From PALSA-1004 sp963829085 (lineage in GTDB: Bacteria > Pseudomonadota > Gammaproteobacteria > Burkholderiales > SG8-41): a DNA stretch of 64,000 nucleotides. Below, piece after piece: positions 37,709 through 46,884 of this stretch (positions are counted from its first letter, which is position 1; every line of letters begins with the position of its first letter). The notes beneath the pieces were generated by a model. It saw nothing but the letters and a program-made list of their open reading frames with translations. It did not search any database and was not told where the DNA came from. The stretch lies in NCBI GenBank assembly GCA_963829085.1, contig CAWHHJ010000007.1, positions 186,001 through 250,000 on the forward strand. The letters run 5' to 3'. The position numbers and the translations under genes were made by a program.

Positions 37709-38452
37709 TTGCGGATGACAGAAGTCGATGTGCTGCGCCGCTTTCGACGCGCGGTCGCCGTTATCCTGGTCGTTCCGTTGCTGCTGCTGTCTGCAGCAGC
37801 GTTCGGCGATGAACCTCGTTATTCGAACATCCCCGCCAGCGCCGATGGCATCGGCAAGCTTTACATGGGCCGCGAGATATCGCACGTCATGGGCTTTCAC
37901 GGCGCGCGGTGGCTCGAGCGCGATGAACGCGCCACCGAAGAGCGTCCTGATCTTGTACTAGATGCCCTTGGATTGAGAGCCGGCATGGTCGTCGCTGACA
38001 TAGGCGCCGGCACGGGTTATTACTCATGGCGCATCGCTCAGCGCGTCGGCAAAGACGGAGTCGTGTATGCGGTCGATGTTCAGCCCGAGATGATTGCGCT
38101 GCTCGACAAGCAGATTGCCCAACGCGGCATCACGAACGTTAAGCCGATACTTGGCGTTGCTATGGACCCGGGATTGGCGCCGGCGAGTGTCGATCTTGCG
38201 ATAATGATCGACGTCTACCACGAGTTCCAATATCCACATGAAATGCTGGCTGCAATCGTTCGAGCCTTGAAGCCGGGCGGACGCCTGGTGTTCGTTGAAT
38301 TTCGAGCGAACGATCGGAACGTGCCGATCAAGCCTTTGCATACGATGACCGAAGCACAGGTGCGTAAGGAAGCCGGCGTTCACGCGCTCGAGTGGGTGAA
38401 TACCTTAAGCACTTTGCCGTGGCAGCACCTCGTCATCTTCAGGCGCAACTAG
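37709..38452 (+). CDS. SAM-dependent methyltransferase domain protein with an export signal
   Basis: A 247-residue protein. Residues 8-32 form a classical signal peptide or anchor (R-R-F-R-R, then a 17-residue hydrophobic core, then A-A-F-G-D). A class I methyltransferase domain follows: D-I-G-A-G-T-G-Y-Y near 97-105, V-D-V-Q-P near 122, L-K-P-G-G-R-L-V-F-V-E near 196. SAM is not known in the periplasm, so the predicted location conflicts with the fold; the segment may be an N-terminal anchor with the domain inside. TTG 37709 or ATG 37715 may be the start. It follows the enolase-family gene by 22 bp. Confidence 0.8.
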   Translation: MRMTEVDVLRRFRRAVAVILVVPLLLLSAAAFGDEPRYSNIPASADGIGKLYMGREISHVMGFHGARWLERDERATEERPDLVLDALGLRAGMVVADIGAGTGYYSWRIAQRVGKDGVVYAVDVQPEMIALLDKQIAQRGITNVKPILGVAMDPGLAPASVDLAIMIDVYHEFQYPHEMLAAIVRALKPGGRLVFVEFRANDRNVPIKPLHTMTEAQVRKEAGVHALEWVNTLSTLPWQHLVIFRRN

Positions 38453-38470
38453 AACGCTGATGAGAGAAAT

Positions 38471-39676
38471 TTAGAGCGTCGGGCTTTTGAATTCACCGCC
38501 GAGGATGACCAGTCCCCATGGCGGAAGCTGGGCGTCGGTACTGAAACTGAAATGCCCGGCAGCGGCGCGGGAATCGCGAAACATGCGCTGCAGCGGCGCA
38601 TCGTCGAAAATCCCGTTCGCGCCGGCCATTTCATAGAGCGAGTCCACCGCTTCTACGCATAGTTTTACCGCCATCGCGCAATTGCGCTTGTAGCGCAGCC
38701 GCGTTTCGATATCGAGGTTACCGCCGTCGGTATAGAGCTTCTGCGTTTCGAGACAATCGTTGCGCAACACCAGCGCCGCAGCATCGATCTGCGCACCTGC
38801 GGCCGCAATTCTGAGTTGCACGGTCTGAAAATCGCGCATGCGGGCGCCCGTGTAATTCGTGCTTCGCGCCTTGACCAGATCTATGGACGTTTGCAGCGCC
38901 GCCCGTGCATTGCCGACCAGACACGCGCCGATGCCGTGTCCACCGAGCGCAGAAACCGGGATTCGATAATGCGGATTGCGGTGCACGGCAAGTCCCGGCC
39001 ATGAATGACCGGGGCGTGCGACATACATCGAGACGGTTCGATATGCCGGAACAAACAAGTCTTTGCAGCGTACGGTCTTGCTGCCGGTCGCGCGCATGCC
39101 GAGCGTCCGCCAGTCGTCGACAATCTCGTACTGCGAACGGTGCAGCAGGCAAAATAAGTAGTCAACCGGTTTCTCACCTTCGCGCAGGATGCAGGCGAGC
39201 ACGCTCCAGTCCGAGTGGTCGGTGCCGGAAGAAAAATTCCATGCACCGCTCAGCGAGATGCCGCCAGTCGCGGGGACGGCACTGCCCTGCGCATAAGCGA
39301 TACCGGACGCAATGCCGACGTCCGGGTCCGGTCCCCACACTTCTTCCTGCGCTTTCGTATCCCACCACGTGATGTTGCGGTGATGCGATGCGAGGTTGTC
39401 GACGACCCAACCGGCGGATATGTCACCGCGCGAGAGCATCTCCGGAATATCGAAATAGGCGATAAACGGCAGTTCCATGCCGCCGCGCACTTTGGGCTGC
39501 AGATAGCGCATCAGTCCGGCGCTTTTGATGGCGTGCATGACTCCGGGCGTTAGTGTTCGCCTTTCTTCGCATTCCGCTGCGTGCTCGCGCAAAAATGGAA
39601 TCAGGTCGCGCGCACGTCGCATCGCTTCCTCATAGCTGACGCCTGAGAAGTCTGCGGCGGATGTGCCTACATTCAT
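38471..39676 (-). CDS. Acyl-CoA dehydrogenase-fold flavin-dependent monooxygenase (HsaA/pigment hydroxylase type)
   Basis: A 401-residue protein with the acyl-CoA dehydrogenase fold but HsaA-like landmarks: F-I-A-Y-F-D-I near 70, G-W-V-V-D-N-L near 89, S-L-S-G-A-W-N-F-S-S-G near 139, W-R-T-L-G-M-R-A-T-G-S near 190, and a C-terminal F-R-D-S-R-A-A-A-G-H near 372. The catalytic Glu of true acyl-CoA dehydrogenases is not apparent. Such enzymes hydroxylate phenols or steroids with FMNH2 or FADH2 supplied by a separate reductase, which is not encoded nearby. It diverges from the intradiol dioxygenase gene, suggesting an aromatic pathway. Confidence 0.83.
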   Translation of the reverse strand: MNVGTSAADFSGVSYEEAMRRARDLIPFLREHAAECEERRTLTPGVMHAIKSAGLMRYLQPKVRGGMELPFIAYFDIPEMLSRGDISAGWVVDNLASHHRNITWWDTKAQEEVWGPDPDVGIASGIAYAQGSAVPATGGISLSGAWNFSSGTDHSDWSVLACILREGEKPVDYLFCLLHRSQYEIVDDWRTLGMRATGSKTVRCKDLFVPAYRTVSMYVARPGHSWPGLAVHRNPHYRIPVSALGGHGIGACLVGNARAALQTSIDLVKARSTNYTGARMRDFQTVQLRIAAAGAQIDAAALVLRNDCLETQKLYTDGGNLDIETRLRYKRNCAMAVKLCVEAVDSLYEMAGANGIFDDAPLQRMFRDSRAAAGHFSFSTDAQLPPWGLVILGGEFKSPTL

Positions 39677-39783
39677 GCTGGTTTCCTTTCAATCATCGCT
39701 CGCCCACTTTCATACCGGCCCTCTCTGCAGAATTTTCGCAACGCGGGTAGTCTATCCAAGTCTATATACTTATTGCGAACGCG

Positions 39784-40503
39784 ATGAGCCACGATCAGCC
39801 AGCACATGCGAACCAAGGCCGGCGCCTGACGTTGAGAACGCTCGGAGCAGCGGGCGCGATATCGCTTATGAGCGCAGCATCACGCAGCCTTGGTGCGGCA
39901 TCAGCAGTGCAATGCGTAGAAAGCCGCGAGCAGGACGAGGGACCGTATTTCGTTGAGGAGCGCCTCAATCGTGCAGATATCCGCAAGGATCCGATCAACG
40001 GCACGATCAGCAATGGCGTGCCACTCTCGATACGCCTGATCGTTCTAACCTCGGCCAGCGGTCGATGCGCCCCGTTGATAGGCGCAACTGTAGATGTATG
40101 GCAGTGCGATGCAACCGGCCGTTACTCCGACGTCAAAGATCACGCCTTCAATACGCTGGGACACAAATTTCTACGCGGGTATCAGGTGACGGACGCAAAC
40201 GGTCTGGTCAATTTCACAACTATTTATCCGGGCTCATATCCCGGCCGCTCCGTACACATACACTTCAAGGTTCGCGGCAGAAACGCCGCCAATCGCAGCT
40301 ATGAATTCATATCCCAACTCTACTTCGATGACCGGCTCACGGATCGCGTCCACGCGCATGCACCCTATGTCGGGAAAGCGCGCCGCACGCGCAACAGTGA
40401 AGACGGTCCTTTTCACGACGGCGGCAGCGGTCTTATTCTTCCGGTTGAACCGGACGGCGCGGCGTACACCGGTTCTTTCAACGTCGTCGTCAAGCACGCG
40501 TGA
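39784..40503 (+). CDS. Exported intradiol ring-cleavage dioxygenase-like protein
   Basis: A 239-residue protein. An N-terminal G-R-R-L-T-L-R-T-L-G-A-A-G stretch is Tat-like, with the hydrophobic region ending near residue 41. The protocatechuate-3,4-dioxygenase fold follows: E-G-P-Y-F near 52-56, D-V-W-Q-C-D near 104. The non-haem iron ligands can all be assigned: Tyr114 (G-R-Y-S-D), Tyr148 (I-Y-P-G), His158 and His160 (H-I-H). Export of a folded Fe(III) enzyme by Tat is consistent with the signal. It overlaps the following Bug gene by 4 bp (ATGA), which links extracellular ring cleavage to uptake of the carboxylate product. Confidence 0.85.
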   Translation: MSHDQPAHANQGRRLTLRTLGAAGAISLMSAASRSLGAASAVQCVESREQDEGPYFVEERLNRADIRKDPINGTISNGVPLSIRLIVLTSASGRCAPLIGATVDVWQCDATGRYSDVKDHAFNTLGHKFLRGYQVTDANGLVNFTTIYPGSYPGRSVHIHFKVRGRNAANRSYEFISQLYFDDRLTDRVHAHAPYVGKARRTRNSEDGPFHDGGSGLILPVEPDGAAYTGSFNVVVKHA

Positions 40504-41471
40504 TGTCCGTACTCCGGGCATCGTCCGCGGCAATCTTATTGGCCTCGTGGTCGGGTCTCTTATTCGCCCAGGGTAACTATCCGATCAAGCCCATACGAAT
40601 CGTGATCGGAACACCCGCCGGCGGCGGCAGTGAGCTGATGGCACGGCAGATAGGCCAGCCGCTAACGAACGCATGGGGACAGCCGGTGGTGGTCGATCCG
40701 CGTCCCGGCGCGAGTGGCAATATTGCGGCCGAACTTGTCGCCAGGTCGCCTCCCGACGGCTACACGTTATACGTTTGTTACGGGACCCATACCGTGAATC
40801 CGAGCCTGTATGAGCGTGTGCCTTACGACCCTATCCGCGATTTTTCGCCGGTCACCTTGATTGCGAAGCAGTTCAATGCGCTGACCGTGCATCCATCCAT
40901 ACCGGCGCGAAGCGTCAGGGAGTTGATCGCTCTCGCCCACGCTCGTCCCGGAAAACTCAGTTACGCATCATCGGGCAACGGCAGTCCGAACCACCTCGGC
41001 ACGGAGCTCTTCAAGATGACAGCCAAACTGGCGATCACCCACATACCGTACAAAGGCGCCGCTCCGGCACGCATCGATCTGCTCGGCGGTCATGTCGATA
41101 TGATGTTCGACACGCTGCGCGCGGCTCTGCCGTACCAGGAAGCGGGGCGCATCAAAGTGCTTGCATTGGCAGGTCCGCATCGATCGGTGCTCGCACCGCA
41201 GTTGCCGACGCTCGAGGAGAGCGGTCTCAAGAACATCGAGATAGTGACGTGGCACGCGCTGCTCGCGCCAGCCGCAACACCATCAGCCATCATTGAGAAA
41301 CTACGTAGCGAAATCAGACGCGACTTGTTCACGCCGGCGCTGCGGGACAAACTCGGCCGGGATGGCATTGAAGTTATCGCGAGCGCGCCTGCGGAGCTCG
41401 ACGCGTTCATGCGCGCCGACCTTGCACGCTGGAAGCGAGTCATCGAAGCGGCGCGCATACGCGCCGATTAG
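40500..41471 (+). CDS. Bug/TctC-family periplasmic solute-binding protein
   Basis: A 323-residue receptor. The signal peptide ends L-L-F-A-Q, then G-N-Y-P-I-K-P-I-R-I-V-I-G and the loop T-P-A-G-G-G-S-E. Here Glu replaces the Asp that usually contacts ligand. Other blocks are intact: D-P-R-P-G-A-S-G, Y-A-S-S-G-N-G-S-P, T-H-I-P-Y-K-G-A-A. It is translationally coupled to the exported intradiol dioxygenase, so it plausibly captures a muconate-type product. Its stop abuts the convergent malate/lactate-dehydrogenase-family gene with no spacing, leaving no room for a terminator between them. Confidence 0.9.
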   Translation: MMSVLRASSAAILLASWSGLLFAQGNYPIKPIRIVIGTPAGGGSELMARQIGQPLTNAWGQPVVVDPRPGASGNIAAELVARSPPDGYTLYVCYGTHTVNPSLYERVPYDPIRDFSPVTLIAKQFNALTVHPSIPARSVRELIALAHARPGKLSYASSGNGSPNHLGTELFKMTAKLAITHIPYKGAAPARIDLLGGHVDMMFDTLRAALPYQEAGRIKVLALAGPHRSVLAPQLPTLEESGLKNIEIVTWHALLAPAATPSAIIEKLRSEIRRDLFTPALRDKLGRDGIEVIASAPAELDAFMRADLARWKRVIEAARIRAD

Positions 41472-42470
41472 TCATGCCGCGAGTTGCTGTAACTGCTGAT
41501 ACAGCGCGTCCGGAATCTCGATGCCATCGGCTTCTGCGTCTTTGGCGGCTTTGCGGCGGCGTGCGCCCGGCAGGCGAACGCCTTCATCAGCCAGCATGGC
41601 GTTGATGAGCGTTTCTGTCCGCTGGTAATAGACGTCGGCGCCTGCAAGTGCCGCCGGATCGATTGCGATAATGGCATGACCGATGGACGGCGGCCGGCCG
41701 GGCTCGAAGTACGAATCGTTTTCATAGCCGAATGCCGCTCCGGTCAGGCTGACGCACAACAATTCAACCATCAAGGCGAGCATCGCGCCCTTCGCGCCGC
41801 CGATCGCAAATAGACTGCCCGTCAGCGCCGCTTGTGCATCCGTCGTCGGCTGCCCGTTCTTGTCGACTGCCCAACCGAGAGGGATCGGTTTTCCTTCCTT
41901 TGCGAAGAGCATGATTTTGCCGCGCACGACTTCGGTCAGCGACAAATCGATGACAACCGGATCCGCATTTCTGCGCGGGAATATGGCGGCAATCGGGTTG
42001 GTACCGAAAAGCGGCTTTTTGCCAGCCCAGGCATTGATTGCGGCCGGTGAATTCGTGAATGCGAGGCCTATCATGCTTGCCTGTGCAATCGGCTCCAGAT
42101 GATACCCGGCAGCGCCGAAGTGGTGACTGTGCGTGACGCCGCAGAAGGAAACGCCGAATTCGCGGGCGCGGCGGATTGCCTCACCGACTGCGCGCGCACT
42201 CGCTTCGAACGCGAGTCCACCGCCGGCGTCAATTAGACACGCTGCGCCCTTGTCGGCACGAATGGTGACGATTGCTTTGCCGTTTGCGCGCCCTTCGCGC
42301 AGGTGCTGCGCGTACAAAGGCACGCGCGACAGGCCATGACCAGACAAGCCTTCAGCCTCAGCCGATACAAGCGCCTTGGCAATCGCTTGTGCCATTGCAT
42401 GCGTAGCGCCGGATTTTTCGAGCGCCGCTACCACGTAGTCGCGCGTTTGCTCCAGTGAATGGCGTGGCAT
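41472..42470 (-). CDS. Malate/L-lactate/sulfolactate dehydrogenase-family oxidoreductase (Ldh2/ComC type)
   Basis: A 332-residue NAD(P)-dependent enzyme of the family unrelated to Rossmann LDH. Seen are S-A-E-A-E-G-L-S-G-H-G-L-S-R near 37-50 (catalytic His), S-H-H-F-G-A-A-G-Y near 124 and G-T-N-P-I-A-A near 165. K-G-x-x-L-A-L-M-V-E-L-L near 240 is present as K-G-A-M-L-A-L-M-V-E-L-L. Family members oxidise malate, ureidoglycolate, 2,3-diketogulonate or (R)-sulfolactate. As last gene of the large minus-strand cluster, with SuyAB-like and ComA-like genes, a sulfolactate/sulfopyruvate role is attractive but unproven. It follows the Bug gene by 1 bp. Confidence 0.87.
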   Translation of the reverse strand: MPRHSLEQTRDYVVAALEKSGATHAMAQAIAKALVSAEAEGLSGHGLSRVPLYAQHLREGRANGKAIVTIRADKGAACLIDAGGGLAFEASARAVGEAIRRAREFGVSFCGVTHSHHFGAAGYHLEPIAQASMIGLAFTNSPAAINAWAGKKPLFGTNPIAAIFPRRNADPVVIDLSLTEVVRGKIMLFAKEGKPIPLGWAVDKNGQPTTDAQAALTGSLFAIGGAKGAMLALMVELLCVSLTGAAFGYENDSYFEPGRPPSIGHAIIAIDPAALAGADVYYQRTETLINAMLADEGVRLPGARRRKAAKDAEADGIEIPDALYQQLQQLAA

Positions 42471-42471
42471 G

Positions 42472-43461
42472 CTAATCGAGCCGCGTCCCGGATCGTTTCG
42501 CTACGTCGGCCCACTTGGCAGCTTCGTTACGAAAGAACGCGCCGAAGTCCGCAGGACTGCTGCCCACCGGATCCGCACCCTCGGCTTCAAAGCGCTGCCT
42601 CACGTCCGCCACAGCCAGCGCCCTAACCGTTTCGCGATGAAGCCGGTCCACGATCGCAGGCGCGGTTCCGGCGGTCGCAAACAAGCCATTCCACTGCAAT
42701 GCTTCGTGGCCTTCGACACCCGCTTCACGCATCGTCGGCAGCTGCGGAAGAATCGGTGCACGGTTCTTTGCCGCCACGCCCAGACCGCGCAGCCTGCCCG
42801 CCTTGATCTGCGCCTGAGCAATCGGCATTACAAGGAAGGCTAATTGCGCTTCGCCGGCCATCACCGCGACACCGGCGGGCGCCGCACCTTTATACGGCAG
42901 GTGCGTCACTTTGAAGCCGGTCTTCAAGCGCAGCAGCTCCATCGCGAGATGCGACATCGTGCCCGCGCCGGCGGACGAGTAACTGAGCGAATCTGGCTTT
43001 GCCTTGGCAAGCGCCACCAGCTCGCGCACCGTTTTCACGGGCAGCGAAGGATGGACCACGAGCACAAACGGATACGACGACACCATCGAAACGGGCATAA
43101 GATCTTTGACGGGATCGTAGGCAAGCTTCTCGAAAACGGCAGGGCTGATGGCGAGTGATGAGTTACCGAACAGCAGCGTATAGCCATCGGGCGGCGCTTT
43201 GGCGGCAAGTTCCGCTGCGATGTTGCCGCTCGCGCCCGCCCGATTGTCGGTGAGCACCGATTGACCGAGATTAGTGGACAGGCGCTGTGCAAGTACGCGG
43301 GCGATCGTGTCACTGCCGCCGCCTGCGGGAAACGGCACGATCATCCGGATCGGTTTTGCCGGATACTCCTGTGACCATGCAGCGCCGGTAAACGTCAAAC
43401 AGCAAAGCGTCAGTGCCAGCGATTGCAATCGCCAACCGGCCGCCATCGTTACCTCGTACAT
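42472..43461 (-). CDS. Bug/TctC-family periplasmic solute-binding protein
   Basis: A 329-residue receptor from ATG 43461, with GGAG 6 bp upstream. Signal peptide ends A-A-W-S-Q, then E-Y-P-A-K-P-I-R-M-I-V-P-F and P-A-G-G-G-S-D. Later blocks are T-L-L-F-G-N-S-S, Y-S-S-A-G-A-G, T-H-L-P-Y-K-G-A-A-P and P-T-M-R-E-A-G-V-E-G. A canonical, complete member. It lies between the SdhA-like flavoprotein and the Ldh2-family gene of the large cluster and is one of two receptors there, probably delivering the pathway substrate to an unlinked TctAB-type or other permease. Confidence 0.92.
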   Translation of the reverse strand: MYEVTMAAGWRLQSLALTLCCLTFTGAAWSQEYPAKPIRMIVPFPAGGGSDTIARVLAQRLSTNLGQSVLTDNRAGASGNIAAELAAKAPPDGYTLLFGNSSLAISPAVFEKLAYDPVKDLMPVSMVSSYPFVLVVHPSLPVKTVRELVALAKAKPDSLSYSSAGAGTMSHLAMELLRLKTGFKVTHLPYKGAAPAGVAVMAGEAQLAFLVMPIAQAQIKAGRLRGLGVAAKNRAPILPQLPTMREAGVEGHEALQWNGLFATAGTAPAIVDRLHRETVRALAVADVRQRFEAEGADPVGSSPADFGAFFRNEAAKWADVAKRSGTRLD

Positions 43462-43502
43462 TTTTTCTCCGCGCGCCTTGGGTTGCATTCCGGTTGTATC
43501 AC

Positions 43503-45227
43503 TTACGCAGCGGCTTTATCGACAATCAACGTCTGTCCCGGCCGCACACGGCTGAACACGACAGGCTTCGTCGAAACGCCGAAGCTGCCGTCGCGCCATG
43601 TGACACATGTGTACGTCGAATGGTCGATGTCGTGCACGTCGGGAAAATCACTCCGGAAGTGCGCGCCGCGCGAGTCTTCGCGCGCAAGTGCGGCAAAACA
43701 AATTGATTTGCTTACCAGCAGTTGGCTCTTGAGATTTAGCCAGTCATGCCACGTCAGATTAAAACAAAGATCGGCCGAGGCCACGCCGGTTTCCATGAGA
43801 CGGGCCTCGAGTTCGTCAAGCCGCCCTTGCGCACGCTTAAGGCTTGCTGCGTCGCGCACGATGCCGACATCGTCCCACATCACTTCATACAGCGCTTCTC
43901 GGATCGCGTTGAGGTCGCCTGCCGGTTGTGCGAGCGGAGCTCGGCACGCTGCGACCGCTGCATCGATCGCTGCTTGATCCGCCGCTTGAAACGCGCCGTT
44001 CGCCCGCACCCAGGCGGGCATCAAGTCACCCGCAATGCCGCCGAATACCGTTGAGTTCGCAACACCGTTGCCGCCGAGACGATTTGCTCCGTGCACGCCG
44101 CCCGAATCTTCGCCGGCAACAAAGAGCCCATGCAACTCGGTTGAGCAGTCCGTCTTGAACGCGACCCCGCCCATCATGTAGTGCGCCGTGGGCACCACTT
44201 CGACAAGGCCGCCGGCGAGATCGAAGCCGCAATCTGCGCAACGCTCTACCATGCCCTTGAAGTTCCTGCGGTTGTTGTCGGCACCCAAATGCGCCATGCT
44301 GATGTAGACGCCGCCATTGGGAGTAGTGCGCCCCGCTCGCATCTCCGCAAAAATTCCACGCGACACGATGTCGCGCGTGGCGCGCTCGAGCTTCGCGTCG
44401 TAATTGCCCATGAACCGCTGGGAATCGCCATTGAGCAGATATCCACCGGCGCCGCGCAGTCCCTCTTCGAGCACGGTGCCGGTCATGCGCGTGCCTGCGC
44501 CGGCGAGCAGGCCGGTGGGATGAAACTGCACCATTTCCATATCGCGCAAGGTCAGTCCGGCACGCAACGCCATCGCCATGCCGTCGCAGGTCTTGTCGCC
44601 CGACGGCGTATGGTACCTGTACATCGTCGGTCCACCGCCGGTGCCGAGCAGTATGGCCTGCGCCTGCACAAATACGAGTTCACCGCTGCGCACATCGATC
44701 ATGAGCACGCCTGCGAGCGCGTCACCGGCTTTATTCCTGATGAATTCGACGGCCCGATGTTCTTCAAGCCGATTAATGCCGCGCGCCCAGACTTGCTCCG
44801 CGAGCCGGTTAATGATTTCGATGCCAGTGAGATCGCCTTTATGCACGGTGCGATCGAACGTCTGTCCGGCGAAAGCTTTCTGATGGATGGTACCGTCGGG
44901 ATTGCGATCGAAGAAGCAGCCGAGCTCATTTTCGAGCTCGTGTATCCGTTCTACCGCCACGTTCACGAGCGTCCAGGCGAGATCCTGGTCGGGCAGCCAT
45001 TTACCACCCTCGATCGTATCCATGAAATGGCGCTCGATGGAATCGCCCTCCGCAAGCGCGACGTTGTAGCCGCCCTGTACCATGCGCGTGCAGCCGCATT
45101 TGCCGAGCAGCCCTTTGACTGCGACAGTGATCGACAGCTCGGGCGCTATCTGATGCGCGTGTAACGCCGCAAACAATCCGGCGCCACCCGAACCGAGTAT
45201 CAAAATGTCCGTTTTAATATTTCTCAT
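43503..45227 (-). CDS. Succinate dehydrogenase/fumarate reductase-type flavoprotein subunit
   Basis: A 574-residue SdhA/FrdA homologue. The FAD motif is L-I-L-G-S-G-G-A-G near 9-17. Substrate-site blocks are Q-F-H-P-T-G near 243, P-T-A-H-Y-M-M-G-G-V near 355 and the arginine in G-A-N-R-L-G-G-N-G near 390. The region G-K-C-G-C-T-R-M-V-Q-G-G-Y-N near 42 replaces the usual S-H-T-x-x-A-Q-G-G, where SdhA carries its FAD-linking His; covalent flavin looks absent. The matching iron-sulfur and membrane subunits are about 8 kb away in the same cluster (53411-54869). It should oxidise or reduce a dicarboxylate, maybe a substituted succinate. Confidence 0.87.
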   Translation of the reverse strand: MRNIKTDILILGSGGAGLFAALHAHQIAPELSITVAVKGLLGKCGCTRMVQGGYNVALAEGDSIERHFMDTIEGGKWLPDQDLAWTLVNVAVERIHELENELGCFFDRNPDGTIHQKAFAGQTFDRTVHKGDLTGIEIINRLAEQVWARGINRLEEHRAVEFIRNKAGDALAGVLMIDVRSGELVFVQAQAILLGTGGGPTMYRYHTPSGDKTCDGMAMALRAGLTLRDMEMVQFHPTGLLAGAGTRMTGTVLEEGLRGAGGYLLNGDSQRFMGNYDAKLERATRDIVSRGIFAEMRAGRTTPNGGVYISMAHLGADNNRRNFKGMVERCADCGFDLAGGLVEVVPTAHYMMGGVAFKTDCSTELHGLFVAGEDSGGVHGANRLGGNGVANSTVFGGIAGDLMPAWVRANGAFQAADQAAIDAAVAACRAPLAQPAGDLNAIREALYEVMWDDVGIVRDAASLKRAQGRLDELEARLMETGVASADLCFNLTWHDWLNLKSQLLVSKSICFAALAREDSRGAHFRSDFPDVHDIDHSTYTCVTWRDGSFGVSTKPVVFSRVRPGQTLIVDKAAA

Positions 45228-45336
45228 ATAGAGTCAGAGGCGAGCCGCAGAGGAAAAAAGAACACAGAGGAGCAGCGATGCATTCGCGTTCTCGATCTCC
45301 TTCTCTGTCAATGCTGTGATCCCGGTCGCTGCGGTT

Positions 45337-45949
45337 TTACGTCTTGACGCCTAACGCCGCGAGCGCGGCAGCGCGTTTACCGCGGGCGGCATCGTTGACC
45401 TTCGTATACAGATTGCCGCCATAACTATCCATCGCGACGAGCAGCGGGCCAAAGCCTTTGACGCGAAACTTCCAAAGCGACTCGGGATTGAGGTCGTCGA
45501 GATCGACTTCCTCGATCTGTTCGATCCACGTCGTTTCGAGCGCGGCGGCGCCGCCGATGATGGCGAGATAGACCCCGCCCAAGTCGCTGAACGCCGACTG
45601 CGAAGCAGCAAAAAGTCCGCCCTTGCCGATCACGATACGCACGCCGGTACTGTTCCATCAGCGGCCTCGTGAAGCGTTCCATGCGGGCGCTCGTCGTTGT
45701 GCCAATACAAATCGGCTCATAGCCGGAAGGATGCGCCTGCGTCTCGCCAACCCATCTGACATTGGGCGCGGTATGTATGACCGCATGTCCGTGCAGATCG
45801 AATCGTGTCGTCCGGCCGCGATCGAACATGTGAATAAGCGTCGCATCGCGAATGCCATAGAGCGTGCGGTTAAGCGTAACCGTGTCGTTCACGCGCAATT
45901 TGCGCACGTCGGTCTCGCTGACCGGCATATCGAAATCGTAATGAGACAT
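45337..45949 (-). CDS. Class I fumarase/L-tartrate dehydratase beta subunit, frame interrupted
   Basis: ATG 45949 (or 45979, overlapping the alpha-subunit stop) opens M-S-H-Y-D-F-D-M-P-V-S-E with the beta-subunit swivelling domain: R-D-A-T-L-I-H and G-T-T-T-S-A-R-M. The frame is lost at coding-strand AGTACC (45646-45651). Dropping one C restores M-E-Q-Y-G-V-R-I-V-I-G-K-G-G-L and the final domain with S-Y-G-G-N-L-Y. Restored length is about 203 residues, right for a stand-alone beta subunit. With alpha it forms an oxygen-sensitive [4Fe-4S] hydro-lyase for fumarate, tartrate or mesaconate. The context matches the dnaG break exactly (CAGTACCGGC). Confidence 0.85.
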
Positions 45950-45968
45950 GGTATTCGCCGGTCCTGAC

Positions 45969-46844
45969 TCAGAAGCCATAGCTGACGCCTTGCGGCGTAA
46001 ACGTCGCTCGTGCGCGGCGCGCCGAGTGACACTGCATGTTGACGGCGACCGGATTCATGGTGATGTGCGTCGCGGCCGTTTCGACATGCACCGCAAACGA
46101 CGTCGAATCGCCGCCGAGCCCCTGCGGACCAACCCCAAGCTGATTGACGACGCTCGAAAGCTCGTTCTCGAGCTTGGCGCCCTCGGGATCCGCGCAGTGA
46201 GAACCCAGTGGCCGCGTGGCAGCGACTTTCGATAAGTGCACACATAGATCAGCCGTGCCCCCAACGCCGACACCGACAATTGTCGGCGGACACGTCTTGC
46301 CGCCCGCATCGAGCACGCAATCGACGACAAAGGTCTTTACCGCGTCGATGCCATCGGCGGGAATCGCCATCTTGAGCCAGGAGTTATTCTCCGACCCGCT
46401 GCCTTTCGGAATCATCTCGATAGACAGTGTATCGCTTTCGTCGCTGAAATCGATGTTGATCACGGGCACCAGACGCCCGCACGACGTATGTTCGTTCGTG
46501 CGCGTAACCGGATGTACGACGCTCGAGCGCAGCGGGTGTTCACGCGTTGCCCGTGCGCAACCTTCTGCGATCGCCCGCTTAAGCTCGAACCCGTTTACAT
46601 CCAAGCCGGTGCCGATTACGACGTTATAGATCGGGATACCCGTGTCCTGGCATAAGAGGTTATTTGTGTCCTCCGCGACCTTGATATTGCGAATCATCGT
46701 CGCGAGTATCGACTTACCCGTAGCATCCGTCTCGCTTTTATCCAGTCGCGAAAAACCTTGTTTAATATCCGGCGGCAACAGTTTTACCGCGCGTATATAA
46801 AGTTCCTTGCACGCTTCTTCGACCTGCTTCAAATCGACTCTCAT
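45969..46844 (-). CDS. Class I fumarase/L-tartrate dehydratase alpha subunit
   Basis: A 291-residue subunit. Three cysteines, Cys65 (L-L-C-Q-D-T-G), Cys185 (K-T-C-P-P-T) and Cys272 (N-M-Q-C-H-S-A-R), have the spacing of [4Fe-4S] ligands in class I hydro-lyases. H-P-V-T-R-T-N near 111 and G-S-G-S-E-N-N near 148 are further family blocks. Two-subunit enzymes include TtdAB tartrate dehydratase and archaeal-type fumarases, so I do not fix the substrate. The beta gene follows immediately. In this cluster it would act on the product of the SdhA-like flavoprotein, hydrating a substituted fumarate. Confidence 0.9.
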   Translation of the reverse strand: MRVDLKQVEEACKELYIRAVKLLPPDIKQGFSRLDKSETDATGKSILATMIRNIKVAEDTNNLLCQDTGIPIYNVVIGTGLDVNGFELKRAIAEGCARATREHPLRSSVVHPVTRTNEHTSCGRLVPVINIDFSDESDTLSIEMIPKGSGSENNSWLKMAIPADGIDAVKTFVVDCVLDAGGKTCPPTIVGVGVGGTADLCVHLSKVAATRPLGSHCADPEGAKLENELSSVVNQLGVGPQGLGGDSTSFAVHVETAATHITMNPVAVNMQCHSARRARATFTPQGVSYGF

Positions 46845-46884
46845 GAACTCGCTCCAACTTCGACTTTTCCGGTCAGCCCCCTGC

